This document shows, piece after piece, positions 7,861 to 16,738 of a DNA stretch of 58,898 nucleotides. The stretch covers positions 1-58,898 of the forward strand of contig JAAXIB010000017.1 of the NCBI GenBank assembly GCA_012270585.1. Reading direction: 5' to 3'. The first letter of the stretch is position 1. Each line of letters starts with the position of its first letter. This DNA is from Nitrospirales bacterium. Its GTDB lineage: Bacteria; Nitrospirota; Nitrospiria; Nitrospirales; UBA8639. The notes beneath the pieces were generated by a model that saw nothing but the letters and a program-made list of their open reading frames with translations, did not search any database and was not told where the DNA came from. Made by a program: the position numbers and the translations under genes.

Positions 7861-9606
7861 ATGAGTCAATTCTCCCGCCTGGTCCCGTTTGTCCGTCCGT
7901 ATCTTTCTCAACTGGCATGGGCCGGCGTCCTGATCATGGGCGTGGCGGCTCTCAACCTGACGCTGCTGAAACTCGGCGGCACGCTGTGGGATCTCATCAC
8001 GGTTCAACGGAACGTGGAACGCATGACGCAGACGATCCTGCTGTTTCTGGTGATCGCCATCATCCAAAGCGCCTTGACCATGGGTCAGAGCTACCTGACC
8101 ACCCGCCTGTCTCAACTGATCATTGCGGATTTCCGCACCCACCTGTTTCGTCATCTCCAAACCCTATCGCTCAGCTTTTTTGCCAAACGACGAACGGGGG
8201 AAATTCTTTCACGGCTCATGAACGACGTGGGCGTGATCCAGAATCTGGTGACCGAAACCCCCATTGATTCCGCCAAACAACTGGTGACGCTGGTTGGCGG
8301 CATCGCGTTCCTGTTGTTCATGAATTGGAAGCTCTGCCTACTGATCGTCCTGTTGCTTCCCTTCCTGGTCCTGGTGGCCCGGCTGTTCGGAAAGCGGTTG
8401 AAATCCCTCTCCACGCAAATACAGGATCAAACCGCCGCCCTGTCCACGCTCATTGAAGAAGTGATTTCGGGTATTCGCGTCGTGAAATCCTTTGTCCGGA
8501 CGGATCGGGAAGAAGGACGATTCGGCGTCGCGGTGGATTCGCTGGTTGCCGGGACGCTCCGCCGCGCCAAAATCCTTTCCGTATTTATCCCCGTCATCAC
8601 CCTCCTGACGTTTATGATGGCCGGGGTGGTCTTGTGGTACGGCGGCAAGCAAGTGATCGACGGGGCCATGACGCCCGGGGACCTCCTGGCTTTCGTGCTG
8701 TTTGCGGGAATTTTAATCGGTCCGTTTGGAGCGGCGGCCCGAATCTTTTCTCAAATGAAGGAGGGACAGGGTGCCCTGGAACGTGTCTTCGAATTGCTCG
8801 ACACCACGCCGGAGGTAACGGACACTCCGCAAGCCCGACCGTTGCGCGACGTGCAAGGCCATATCAAATTTTCACACGTGAGTTTTGCGTATGACCCGCG
8901 TCACCCCGTGCTGACCGATCTCTCCTTCGAAGTGCAGCCGGGCGAAGTCGTGGCGTTGGTGGGTCCCACCGGTTCGGGAAAAAGTACGATCGCAAACCTC
9001 TTACATCGGTTTTATGACCCGACGGAAGGCTCCGTCACGATTGACCACCAGGACCTGCGGGACGTGCAATTGGCCGGTTTATATCAACAACTTGCCATCG
9101 TGCCTCAAGAAACCGTCCTGTTCGGGGATACGATCCTGGAAAACATTCGATACGGACGGGAAGACGCCTCGGAAGAGGACATTATGGCAACGAGCCGGTC
9201 GGCTCATGCCCATGACTTCATTTCGGCGCTACCGGACGGATATGCCACGCTGGTCGGGGAAAAAGGCGTCAATCTTTCTGGCGGTCAACGGCAACGCATT
9301 GCAATTGCCCGGGCCATCCTCAAAAATCCCCGGCTTCTGATTCTGGACGAAGCGACCTCGGCGCTGGATTCCGAATCCGAGATGCTGGTCCAACGTGCGT
9401 TACAAGGACTCATGGCGGGACGGACGACCGTCGTGATCGCCCATCGCCTCACGACCATTCAGGAAGCCGACAGGATTTTCGTTCTCAACAAGGGCAGGAT
9501 CGTCGAGGAAGGTACGCATACGGCACTCATGCAACGGGACGGCCTCTACCGCCACCTGTATACGCTTCGGATGGTGGAATTGGAAACGCCGGCTTCCGCC
9601 TTCTGA
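7861..9606 (+). CDS. ABC exporter with fused membrane and ATPase domains (MsbA/lipid A exporter type)
   Basis: A 581-residue half-transporter that would dimerise in the inner membrane and export a lipid-like or hydrophobic substrate. Residues from about 10 to 310 form the six-helix type IV exporter domain. The ATPase follows, with Walker A 'GPTGSGKS' (368-375), Q-loop 'IVPQETVLFG', signature 'NLSGGQRQRIAIARAI', Walker B 'LLILDEATSALD' and the switch histidine in 'VVIAHRLTT'. Length and layout fit MsbA and close relatives, but the substrate cannot be read from sequence and no lipid A genes adjoin it. The start is the ATG at 7861; no clear ribosome binding site precedes it. Confidence 0.85.
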   Translation: MSQFSRLVPFVRPYLSQLAWAGVLIMGVAALNLTLLKLGGTLWDLITVQRNVERMTQTILLFLVIAIIQSALTMGQSYLTTRLSQLIIADFRTHLFRHLQTLSLSFFAKRRTGEILSRLMNDVGVIQNLVTETPIDSAKQLVTLVGGIAFLLFMNWKLCLLIVLLLPFLVLVARLFGKRLKSLSTQIQDQTAALSTLIEEVISGIRVVKSFVRTDREEGRFGVAVDSLVAGTLRRAKILSVFIPVITLLTFMMAGVVLWYGGKQVIDGAMTPGDLLAFVLFAGILIGPFGAAARIFSQMKEGQGALERVFELLDTTPEVTDTPQARPLRDVQGHIKFSHVSFAYDPRHPVLTDLSFEVQPGEVVALVGPTGSGKSTIANLLHRFYDPTEGSVTIDHQDLRDVQLAGLYQQLAIVPQETVLFGDTILENIRYGREDASEEDIMATSRSAHAHDFISALPDGYATLVGEKGVNLSGGQRQRIAIARAILKNPRLLILDEATSALDSESEMLVQRALQGLMAGRTTVVIAHRLTTIQEADRIFVLNKGRIVEEGTHTALMQRDGLYRHLYTLRMVELETPASAF

Positions 9607-9610
9607 GGGA

Positions 9611-9650
9611 GGGATCAGGGGTCATTGATCCCCGGACCAACGATCGTTGG
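9611..9650. terminator. Two inverted repeats between convergent genes, possible bidirectional terminator
   Basis: GGGATCA (9611-9617) pairs with TGATCCC (9626-9632) across 8 bases. The perfect 14-base palindrome CCAACGATCGTTGG follows at 9637-9650. They fill the 47-base space between the ends of the ABC exporter and the convergent gene at 9654. There is no long T-run, so termination is inferred from position and symmetry only. Confidence 0.4.
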
Positions 9651-9653
9651 CCC

Positions 9654-10328
9654 CTACTTGATCTTGGAAAAATCCGCTTCAATCGTCACCAATTTCCCAT
9701 CGGGGAAAAACACGACGATATTCGTCTTGGCCTGCGGGTCAAAATCCTGATAGGCAAATCGGGCGGAAAACCGGGACACGAAGTCCGTCTCGGATCCGGG
9801 AATTTTCCGCCCTCGGCTGGGTTTACCTTTATCCACGGCCATGATATTGGTCGACCCTTGTTGCAGCGCCACGTCGGCCCCTTCGGCAAAAAACTCCTCT
9901 TGCCCGCACAGCCCGATTTCCATTTCAAGGTTGGGCATGTTCAAAATTTCCTGGATTTTGGCTTCCGGCATCCGGACTTCCTGTTGCGCGACCTTGGACC
10001 GCCTGCCTTCTTCGCGCCCGAAATATTCGAACCAATAGGTTTTCGTTCGTAAAATCGCGCTGCTTCCACAAGGTTTGGTCGCCGGATCGTCCCCAATGCG
10101 GGAGGTTTTGTCCGCTGCTTTGATGATGCCGAACATTTCTTCATTGGAAGCCGCCTGCTCCATGGGTCCCCGGGCCGCGGCCATGATCTGCATGGCATGC
10201 TCCAAGGTTAGCTCCACGTCGATGGCAAACGCCGGAGAACCCATTCCTCCCAACACGACTCCCAACACGAACGGCAGCATGAGCCCGAGTCCATTTTTCC
10301 GGTGGTGGTATCGTCCATGTGAGCTCAT
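9654..10328 (-). CDS. Exported protein of unknown function
   Basis: A 224-residue protein with a Sec signal peptide: basic N-terminus, hydrophobic residues 16-30, and likely cleavage after 'SPAFA' (residue 35). The mature part is mixed alpha/beta without membrane segments and contains two cysteines about 60-80 residues apart ('KPCGSS' and 'GLCGQEE') that could form a disulfide. It ends with strand-rich 'IVVFFPDGKLVTIEADF'. I do not recognise the family. It probably acts in the periplasm. It is convergent with the ABC exporter and shows no operon partner. Confidence 0.6.
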   Translation of the reverse strand: MSSHGRYHHRKNGLGLMLPFVLGVVLGGMGSPAFAIDVELTLEHAMQIMAAARGPMEQAASNEEMFGIIKAADKTSRIGDDPATKPCGSSAILRTKTYWFEYFGREEGRRSKVAQQEVRMPEAKIQEILNMPNLEMEIGLCGQEEFFAEGADVALQQGSTNIMAVDKGKPSRGRKIPGSETDFVSRFSARFAYQDFDPQAKTNIVVFFPDGKLVTIEADFSKIK

Positions 10329-10487
10329 GCGGTCTCTCCTTTTTCGGTTAGATCGGAATGGATGACGAAGGGCTCAATAAAGGCCACACTGCCAGGCTGA
10401 ATTGTAAGAAACCTCCCTGCCTCTTTTCAACGCCTATCAGATACCCTGTTGTCACACCGGCCTGAGAAACGACGGGCAAGCAAATGG

Positions 10488-10516
10488 TTGACTCATTGTG
10501 GGGCGTAGTGTTAAAT
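10488..10516 (+). promoter_or_regulatory. Putative sigma-70 promoter for the PmtA-like gene
   Basis: TTGACT (10488-10493), a 17-base spacer, then TTAAAT (10511-10516). It lies in the 330-base divergent gap (10329-10658), points towards the methyltransferase gene and leaves a leader of about 135 bases. Nothing else stands out in this gap apart from short imperfect palindromes near 10555-10590. Confidence 0.45.
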
Positions 10517-10658
10517 TTTCCTCCCTATCGTGCCCGCTCCAAGTGTGCCTTCCAGGGGCCGTTGGGCACAACGGGATCACGCCCGTATCACGCCTCCTGA
10601 ACTAGAGTTATTGTAGCCACAACTGAATTGATCCTCAAATAAAAGCAACGGGGGTTGC

Positions 10659-11327
10659 ATGGGAAATGGAATGAATCAACAGGAACAGGCCATGAACCTC
10701 GAAAGTCTCGAGCGGGTCTATACGAATTACTCTTCGGTCTATGACCAAACTTTCGGGAAGGCCTTTGATCAATCGCGCGAATCGGCGGTGAAAGGCCTTC
10801 ACATCGCTCCCGATGATCACGTGCTGGAAGTCGGCGTCGGCACGGGCATGGCCTTGCCCCTGTATCCAACCCACTGTCGAATCGTGGGCATCGACCTTTC
10901 GGAAGGCATGCTGAAAAAGGCCGAGGAGCGCATTGCCAAGCATGGCCTCGAGCACGTCTCGCTCCAGCGCATGGACGCGGGCCAAATGTCTTTCCCGGAT
11001 GATACCTTCGACCTGGTCATGGCCGCCTACGTCGTCACCGCTGTCCCGGATTATCGGAAAGTCGTGTCGGAGATGATTCGCGTCTGTCGCCCCGACGGTC
11101 GCATCGTCATGCTGAATCACTTCAGCAACGGCAACAAATTCATCGCCGCGGTGGAGAAACTGATTTCCCCCATCTGCCAACGGATAGGATTCCGCACGGA
11201 TTTGTCCTTGGATCACGTGCTCGAAGGCACGAGCCTCCAGGTCACAAAACAAGAAAAAATGGATCCCTTCCAGTATTGGTATTTGGTGGAATGCGTGAAT
11301 GCCAAAAACGGCGATTCCCGTTCCTGA
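10659..11327 (+). CDS. SAM-dependent methyltransferase, PmtA-like (phosphatidylethanolamine N-methyltransferase type)
   Basis: A 222-residue class I methyltransferase. Motif I 'VLEVGVGTG' (55-63), the acidic 'GIDLSEGML' after strand 2, 'DLVMAAYVVTAVPD' and 'RPDGRIVMLNHF' define the SAM-binding Rossmann fold. The N-terminal 'YTNYSSVYDQTFGKAFDQSR' and overall length match the Rhodobacter-type PmtA enzymes that convert phosphatidylethanolamine stepwise to phosphatidylcholine at the cytoplasmic face of the membrane. The alternative is a UbiE-like methyltransferase; the 'VYD..FG..FD..R' block favours PmtA. The start is the ATG at 10659; two further in-frame ATGs follow within 12 codons. It is followed 39 bases later by a glutamine amidotransferase gene. 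Confidence 0.72.
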   Translation: MGNGMNQQEQAMNLESLERVYTNYSSVYDQTFGKAFDQSRESAVKGLHIAPDDHVLEVGVGTGMALPLYPTHCRIVGIDLSEGMLKKAEERIAKHGLEHVSLQRMDAGQMSFPDDTFDLVMAAYVVTAVPDYRKVVSEMIRVCRPDGRIVMLNHFSNGNKFIAAVEKLISPICQRIGFRTDLSLDHVLEGTSLQVTKQEKMDPFQYWYLVECVNAKNGDSRS

Positions 11328-11366
11328 TTGCAACGGCTTTAATCCCTTCCTCAACCCGTCGTCCCC

Positions 11367-12044
11367 ATGAAGCAGGCCCTGTGTCTCCAACACGTGCCAT
11401 TTGAAGGCCCCGGCGTGTTTCGGCAGGCGTTGGCGGAACGTCAGTATCGGATCGAAACGCTGCTTGTCCCTCAACAGGACCTTCCCCCCACGCCTCCGGA
11501 TTTCCTGTTGGTCATGGGTGGACCCATGTCGGTGAATGACTCCGATCCTTGGATTGACAAAGAACTGCGGTTCATTCGACACGCGATCGAAGCGGGCGTT
11601 CCGGTGGTAGGCGTGTGCCTGGGCTCGCAATTCATGGCAAAGGCTTTGGGAGGAGAGGTGCGTCCCGGCCCTCGGCTGGAAATCGGGCCTGTCCCGCTCA
11701 CGCGCACCGTCGAAGAAGACGCCGATGCTGTTTTCGGCACGTTTCCGCTCCATTTCACGGTGTTTCAATGGCACGGAGAAGGACTTACCCTGCCACCGGG
11801 CGCGCTCCTGCTTGCCTCGTCCGAATTCTATCCGGTTCAAGCCTTCCGGTACGGGGACCGCGCCTACGGGCTCCTGTTTCATTTGGAATTGGAAGTCGAA
11901 GGCGTCGAAGCCCTCTGCCGCGAATGTGTCACCGACGTGCAACGGGCCCAAACCACGACAGAAGCCTTATTGGCATCGGCGAGTGACGTCCTTCCCGAAT
12001 GCCATAGACTCGCCGCCCGCCTCATCACCCACCTGGCAACCTGA
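11367..12044 (+). CDS. Class I glutamine amidotransferase-like protein
   Basis: A 225-residue stand-alone protein with the GMP-synthase-type amidotransferase fold. The nucleophile elbow 'GVCLGSQ' contains Cys84, and the His/Glu pair is present in 'LLFHLELE' (His172, Glu174). The oxyanion-region 'LLVMGGPMSVND' is also intact, so the triad is complete. It has no fused synthetase domain, so the ammonia acceptor is unknown. Similar free-standing proteins act as gamma-glutamyl hydrolases or transferases, or are uncharacterised. It lies directly downstream of the PmtA-like gene on the same strand and may share its transcript. Confidence 0.78.
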   Translation: MKQALCLQHVPFEGPGVFRQALAERQYRIETLLVPQQDLPPTPPDFLLVMGGPMSVNDSDPWIDKELRFIRHAIEAGVPVVGVCLGSQFMAKALGGEVRPGPRLEIGPVPLTRTVEEDADAVFGTFPLHFTVFQWHGEGLTLPPGALLLASSEFYPVQAFRYGDRAYGLLFHLELEVEGVEALCRECVTDVQRAQTTTEALLASASDVLPECHRLAARLITHLAT

Positions 12045-12117
12045 TCCTCCAACCCCCAGCTAACTCATACGACGGACCTGCTTTGTCCTTGAGACAAAGA
12101 TACCTCTCTTTAGTGTA

Positions 12118-12470
12118 GTGCCTAGCTCTCCATTCGGGACGGCACGGGGGCCGTCCCCTACAGCCGGAGGAGAGCCCATATTTGTAGGGGCAGGCCCCTG
12201 TGCCTGCCCTCCGTCCCGCCATCCGCCAAGGCTTCATTTTCATCTCTTGGGGTGCAGGCGGCCAGCCTGCATGAGAGATTGGTATGAAAATAACCTCCTT
12301 TTGTCATTCCTGTATGTGTTCAGCAATTCGTTGACAGATAAAGCCTCCCGATTGCTTTTTCTGTCATCCTTGCGAACGCGAGGATCCAGGGTCTTTCTCC
12401 TCGCAACCGCAGAAAAAACAACGGCCCTGGATCCTCGATTAAAAATGTCGAGGATGACAGATTGGTACAA
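12118..12470. repeat. Repeat cluster at the left edge of the defence island
   Basis: Four repeats lie in the 480-base gap 12045-12524. Two facing copies of a 27-base element occupy 12136-12163 and 12183-12211; the second reads 'gtaggggcaggcccctgtg' and on. An inverted copy of the 'accaatgacag/gggaatgac' element lies at 12278-12310. Two convergent copies of the 'cgaggatccagggtc' element lie at about 12377-12395 and 12425-12460. Immediately after 12470 the base composition turns AT-rich and the restriction-modification genes begin. Confidence 0.7.
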
Positions 12471-12524
12471 TGTTAATTTATAAAAAGTAATTGCGTTACA
12501 ACAAAAATTATTGACTTCAAGAAA

Positions 12525-13121
12525 ATGGCGAGTTATTTTACTCGTATGCAGGCCTTTCTCAAAGAGATCGCCCAGTTGAGTATGGGCACAAATTTCAGGC
12601 CACACCATGAAGCTGCTGGCTCGGACGGCCTGTTCGTTGTTCAGATGAAAGATCTCGACAACACGTCGGTTAAAATTGAAAACTTGGACAGGCTTGACCT
12701 GAAACCGCCACGCAACGTGACCTTCCTGAAGCCCGGAGACATTATATTCAGGTCACGAGGCCGGACAACAACCGCCGTCATAGTGCCAAGAAACATCGGA
12801 AAGGCGATTCTGTCCGCTCCCCTTTTCCTTATCCGGGTAAAAGATCCATCTTACGTGCTGCCCAAGTACCTGTGTTGGTATATCAATCAAACTCCCTCGC
12901 AGCGATTTCTCTACCAGAGAACTGAAGGTTCAGCCCTGAAAATGATAAACCTGAGGCACTTGGAGGATCTGGAAATTCCGTTGCCTGCTTTGAGTGTGCA
13001 AAGCAAAATTGAAAAAATAGATGCCATGTTGATGAAGGAAATTGCTTTGCTTGAAGAGATCAAACAGAAGCGAGAGAAGTATGTGGAAAAGATCCTGATG
13101 CGAGCCGCTTCCTGGCCTTAA
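12525..13121 (+). CDS. Half-length type I restriction specificity subunit (HsdS-like)
   Basis: A 198-residue protein containing a single target-recognition domain followed by the long coiled-coil spacer helix seen at the end of HsdS domains. 'FLKPGDIIFRSRG' and 'LRHLEDLEIPLPALSVQSKIEKIDAM' are standard HsdS blocks, and 'LLEEIKQKREKYVEKIL' is the helical spacer. Full HsdS proteins carry two such units. A half subunit could dimerise to read a palindromic site, or it may be a leftover of a larger gene. The frame is intact with its own ATG at 12525, and hsdM starts 13 bases after its stop. A second, full-length hsdS lies further downstream. Confidence 0.8.
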   Translation: MASYFTRMQAFLKEIAQLSMGTNFRPHHEAAGSDGLFVVQMKDLDNTSVKIENLDRLDLKPPRNVTFLKPGDIIFRSRGRTTTAVIVPRNIGKAILSAPLFLIRVKDPSYVLPKYLCWYINQTPSQRFLYQRTEGSALKMINLRHLEDLEIPLPALSVQSKIEKIDAMLMKEIALLEEIKQKREKYVEKILMRAASWP

Positions 13122-13134
13122 AGAGGAGTGATAC

Positions 13135-14649
13135 ATGGGTAAAGAAGAAATCAAACAGCAAGACGTTAACAGCGCCGCCTGGAAGGCCTGCGACACTTTC
13201 CGCGGGGTGATGGATGCCACGGATTACAAGGACTACATCCTCGTCATGCTGTTCGTGAAATACATATCGGACACCTGGAAGGCGCATCTCGAGGAATATC
13301 GGAAGCGCTTCAGCGGTGATGACACCAGAATTCGCCGAAGACTGGAACGCGAACGTTTTGTGCTGCCCGAAGGCGCCGGCTTCTACGAGCTTTACGAAAA
13401 GCGTAATGAAGCCAACATCGGCGAGTTGATCAACGTGGCGTTGGAGTCCATTGAAGAAAAGAACAGGACAAAACTGGAAGGCGTGTTTCGCAACATCGAT
13501 TTCAACTCAGAAGCCAAACTCGGCAGGACCAGAGACCGCAATCGGCGACTGAAGCTGTTGCTGGAAGATTTTAACAAACCCGAGCTCGACCTGAACCCCA
13601 ACCGGGTGTCCGAAGACGTGATCGGCAACACCTATATCTACCTGATCGAGCGGTTTGCCTCCGACGCGGGAAAGAAAGCCGGGGAGTTCTATACGCCCCA
13701 CAAGGTATCGGAACTGGCGGCGCGCCTGTGTGCCCCGGAACCCGGTGCCCGTATCTGCGATCCAGCCTGCGGGTCCGGCGGCCTGCTGATTGAAGCCGCA
13801 CGAGAGGTAGGCGACAAAAATTTTTCTCTGTCAGGCATGGAAGTGAACGGCGGCACGTGGGCCTTGTGCCGCATGAACATGTTCCTGCACGGCATGGATT
13901 CGGCCCGGATTGAATGGTGCAACACTCTCACGGGCCCGGCTTTGGTGGAGAAGGACAGGCTGATGAAGTTCGACAACATCGTCGCCAACCCGCCATTTTC
14001 CCTGGATAAATGGGGCGCGGACGAAGCCGCGGACGACAGGTTCAACCGCTTCTGGCGAGAAGTGCCGCCCAAATCCAAAGGAGATTTCGCCTTTATCACT
14101 CACATGATTGAAGTGGCGCTGGAACAGAAAGGCCGCGTGGCGGTCGTAGTGCCGCACGGGGTGTTATTCCGCGGCTCGGCCGAAGGACGCATTCGCCGGA
14201 AGTTGATAGAAGAAAATCTGCTCGATGCGGTAGTCGGCCTGCCAGGGAACCTGTTCCCGACCACGTCCATACCGGTCGCCATTCTCGTCTTTGACCGTTC
14301 CCGAGAAAAAGGCGGCACAAACGAATCACGCAAAGACGTGCTGTTTATTGACGCAAGCAGGGAATACCAGCCTGGCAAAAATCAGAACACATTGCTTGAC
14401 GAGCACTTGGACAAAATCGTTCGGGCGTATCAGAAGCGGGAAAGTATTGAGAAATATGCACATCTGGCCGGCGTTGCGGAGATCGAAGAAAACGACTTCA
14501 ACCTCAACATCCCACGCTATGTAGACACCTTTGAGGAAGAGGAGCCTATTGATATTGATGCGGTGGAGCAGGAAATTGAGCAATTGGAAACCGAGTTGGC
14601 CGAAGTGCGCGGCAAGATGCGAAAAATGCTGAGAGAGATTGAGAGATAA
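13135..14649 (+). CDS. hsdM: Type I restriction-modification DNA methyltransferase subunit
   Basis: A 504-residue N6-adenine methyltransferase that, with HsdS, methylates host DNA and protects it from HsdR. The N-terminal helical domain is followed by 'AGEFYTPHKVSELAARL', the SAM motif I 'DPACGSGG' (209-216) and the catalytic motif IV 'NPPF' (285-288). 'FPTTSIPVAILVFDR' and the C-terminal 'NDFNLNIPRYVDT' are standard HsdM blocks. The C-terminal acidic coiled coil would contact HsdS. The ATG at 13135 has a good ribosome binding site (AGAGGAG, 13122-13128). It has the normal length for the family and no damage. Confidence 0.95.
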   Translation: MGKEEIKQQDVNSAAWKACDTFRGVMDATDYKDYILVMLFVKYISDTWKAHLEEYRKRFSGDDTRIRRRLERERFVLPEGAGFYELYEKRNEANIGELINVALESIEEKNRTKLEGVFRNIDFNSEAKLGRTRDRNRRLKLLLEDFNKPELDLNPNRVSEDVIGNTYIYLIERFASDAGKKAGEFYTPHKVSELAARLCAPEPGARICDPACGSGGLLIEAAREVGDKNFSLSGMEVNGGTWALCRMNMFLHGMDSARIEWCNTLTGPALVEKDRLMKFDNIVANPPFSLDKWGADEAADDRFNRFWREVPPKSKGDFAFITHMIEVALEQKGRVAVVVPHGVLFRGSAEGRIRRKLIEENLLDAVVGLPGNLFPTTSIPVAILVFDRSREKGGTNESRKDVLFIDASREYQPGKNQNTLLDEHLDKIVRAYQKRESIEKYAHLAGVAEIEENDFNLNIPRYVDTFEEEEPIDIDAVEQEIEQLETELAEVRGKMRKMLREIER

Positions 14650-14666
14650 ATCCGCAAATAACACAG

Positions 14667-15683
14667 ATGAGCGTAGACAAAAAAATAGGAGTGAGAAAAG
14701 TGAAAAAGGGAAAGAATGTCAAAGATATTGTCATCTATCAGGCTAAAAGCGGCAAAATTGAATTCCGCGGGGATTTTGAACGCAACACGATATGGGGCAG
14801 CATCAATCAGATTGGAGAGTTATTCGGAGTTCAAAAAGCGGCGGTCTCAAAACATATGAAAAATATTTTTAATGATAAGGAGTTGGATAAGAAGGCAACC
14901 GTTTCCATTTTGGAAACAGTTCAAATGGAAGGAACAAGAAAAGTAAGCAGAAGAATAGAGTACTACAATTTAGACGTGATTCTCTCAGTCGGCTATCGCG
15001 TAAACTCGAAACAAGCCACACAATTCCGCATTTGGGCCACCAGGACACTTAGACAACATCTCCTTGAAGGCTATACCATCAACAAAAAACGCATTGCCCT
15101 GAATTACGAGCACTTCCTGCGGGTAGTTGACGATCTCAAAACACTCCTGCCTAAACATCATACAATCCAGACACAGGACGTTCTGGAACTTGTGGAGGCT
15201 TTTGCCGGCACTTGGTTTTCCCTGGCTGCCTATGACACGCAAAACTTCCCCAAAAGCGGGGCAACCCAAAAAGAGGTAACGTTTACGGCCGATGAATTGA
15301 CTCAAGCATTGCACGAACTCAAGCAGGAACTGATTGTGCGCAAACAAGCAACGGATCTTTTCGGTCGGGGAAAGAGCGAAGATACCATACACGGGATCGT
15401 CGGCAACGTGTTCCAAGCCTTCGGCAAGCAAGACGTGTATCCAACGGTTGAAGAGAAGGCCGCACACCTTCTCTACTTCATGGTGAAAAATCATCCCTTT
15501 GTAGACGGCAACAAACGAAGCGGAGCATTCGCGTTCATCTGGTTTTTACGTAAAGCAGGACTCCTCCGGGCGAACCTCACTCCGGAAGCCCTGACGGCGT
15601 TGACGCTATTGGTGGCAGAGAGTCATACGCAAGACAAGGAAAAGATCATTAGGTTAGTTCAGTTGTTGTTACAGAGAAGATAA
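14667..15683 (+). CDS. RhuM-Fic/Doc fusion protein
   Basis: A 338-residue protein with two parts. Residues about 15-150 form a RhuM-type domain (Virulence_RhuM family: 'NTIWGSINQIGELFGVQKAAVSKHMKNIF', then 'YNLDVILSVGYRVNSKQATQFRIWATRTLR' near 90-125; motifs listed as regions). The C-terminal part is a Fic/Doc domain with the complete active-site motif HPFVDGNKR (276-284), which in Doc transfers phosphate and in Fic transfers AMP to target proteins. The N-terminus is probably DNA-binding or regulatory. Such fusions are often found inside type I restriction loci, as here behind hsdM. No small inhibitory antitoxin is visible next to it. Target unknown. Confidence 0.85.
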   Translation: MSVDKKIGVRKVKKGKNVKDIVIYQAKSGKIEFRGDFERNTIWGSINQIGELFGVQKAAVSKHMKNIFNDKELDKKATVSILETVQMEGTRKVSRRIEYYNLDVILSVGYRVNSKQATQFRIWATRTLRQHLLEGYTINKKRIALNYEHFLRVVDDLKTLLPKHHTIQTQDVLELVEAFAGTWFSLAAYDTQNFPKSGATQKEVTFTADELTQALHELKQELIVRKQATDLFGRGKSEDTIHGIVGNVFQAFGKQDVYPTVEEKAAHLLYFMVKNHPFVDGNKRSGAFAFIWFLRKAGLLRANLTPEALTALTLLVAESHTQDKEKIIRLVQLLLQRR

Positions 15684-15687
15684 AGGC

Positions 15688-16738
15688 ATGAACAACAAGC
15701 CCTCAAAAAGCCTGACCATCCGCAACAGCACTGCGGAATTTCTCATTTTCACTAGCCAGGCTGGTGAGGATGGGATTGAAGTACGTTACCAGGACGAAAC
15801 CATCTGGCTCACGCAAAAACTCATGGCTCAATTATTTGACGTTGAACGTTCTGTCATTACCAAACACCTGCAAAATATCTTTAACGATAACGAGTTAGAG
15901 CAGGACTCAGCATGTGCAAATTTTGCACACACTGCCTCCGACGGTAAAAGCTACAAAACTCAGTTCTACAATCTGGATGCCATCATCTCCGTTGGTTACC
16001 GCGTGAATTCCAGACGCGCCACCCAATTCCGCCAATGGGCCACGCAGATCCTGCGGAAATTTTCCGTCAAGGGCTATGTGCTGGATAAGAAGCGACTCGA
16101 ACATGGAGCGTTCCTTGGCGAAGACTATTTTGAACGCCTGCTTGCTGAAATCCGTGAAATCCGTCTGAGCGAGCGGCGCTTTTATCAGAAAATCACTGAC
16201 ATTTACGCCACCAGCGTAGATTACAACAAGGGCGCCCCGACCACCCGTAAATTTTTCGCCAACGTACAAAAAACTGCATTACGCCATTCACGGCCAGACC
16301 GCCGCGGAACTCATCAAAAATCGTGCGGACAGCAGAGCTAAAAATATGGGGCTGACCAGTTGGGAAGATAGCCCTGATGGAAAGATTCTTAAAACCGATG
16401 TGTCGGTTGCCAAGAATTATCTGTCCAAAGAAGAGTTGGAATTGTTGGGGCGTATTGTCGGCGCCTATCTTGACCTTGCCGAAGACCGCGCAAAACGCAA
16501 AATCCCCATGACCATGGAAGATTGGGCAAAACGGCTTGATCAATTTCTGACATTCAATGAACGCGAAATTTTAAAGGATGCAGGGAAAATCAGTGCCGAG
16601 ATTGCCAAAGATCACGCCGAAAGTGAATTTGAGCAGTATCGCATTATCCAGGATCGCCGGTTTGAATCCGACTTTGATAGAGAGTTCAAGAAACTCGAAC
16701 GGGAAGCGAGCCGAAAAGACGTGGTAAAGAATGAGTAG
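15688..16738 (+). pseudogene. RhuM family gene interrupted by a frameshift
   Basis: A RhuM-family protein of about 345-350 residues is split into two frames. The first part (from ATG 15688) carries 'IWLTQKLMAQLFDVERSVI' and 'YNLDAIISVGYRVNSRRATQ'. It loses homology after 'RKFFANVQK' and would stop at 16341. The continuation 'KLHYAIHGQTAAELIKN' to 'EREASRKDVVKNE' is read in the +1-shifted frame from about 16271 to the stop at 16738. The break lies at a C plus six A run (16267-16273). The downstream frame stays free of stops, so the lesion is recent, a sequencing error in the homopolymer, or a programmed shift. The last 8 bases overlap the following hsdS. Confidence 0.8.

Noticed and set aside
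7344-7862. A 172-codon minus-strand reading frame across the Phd/ABC exporter gap
   Set aside because: It runs antisense over the well-supported bS22-like gene and its ribosome site, has a composition unlike a protein, and no recognisable motif.
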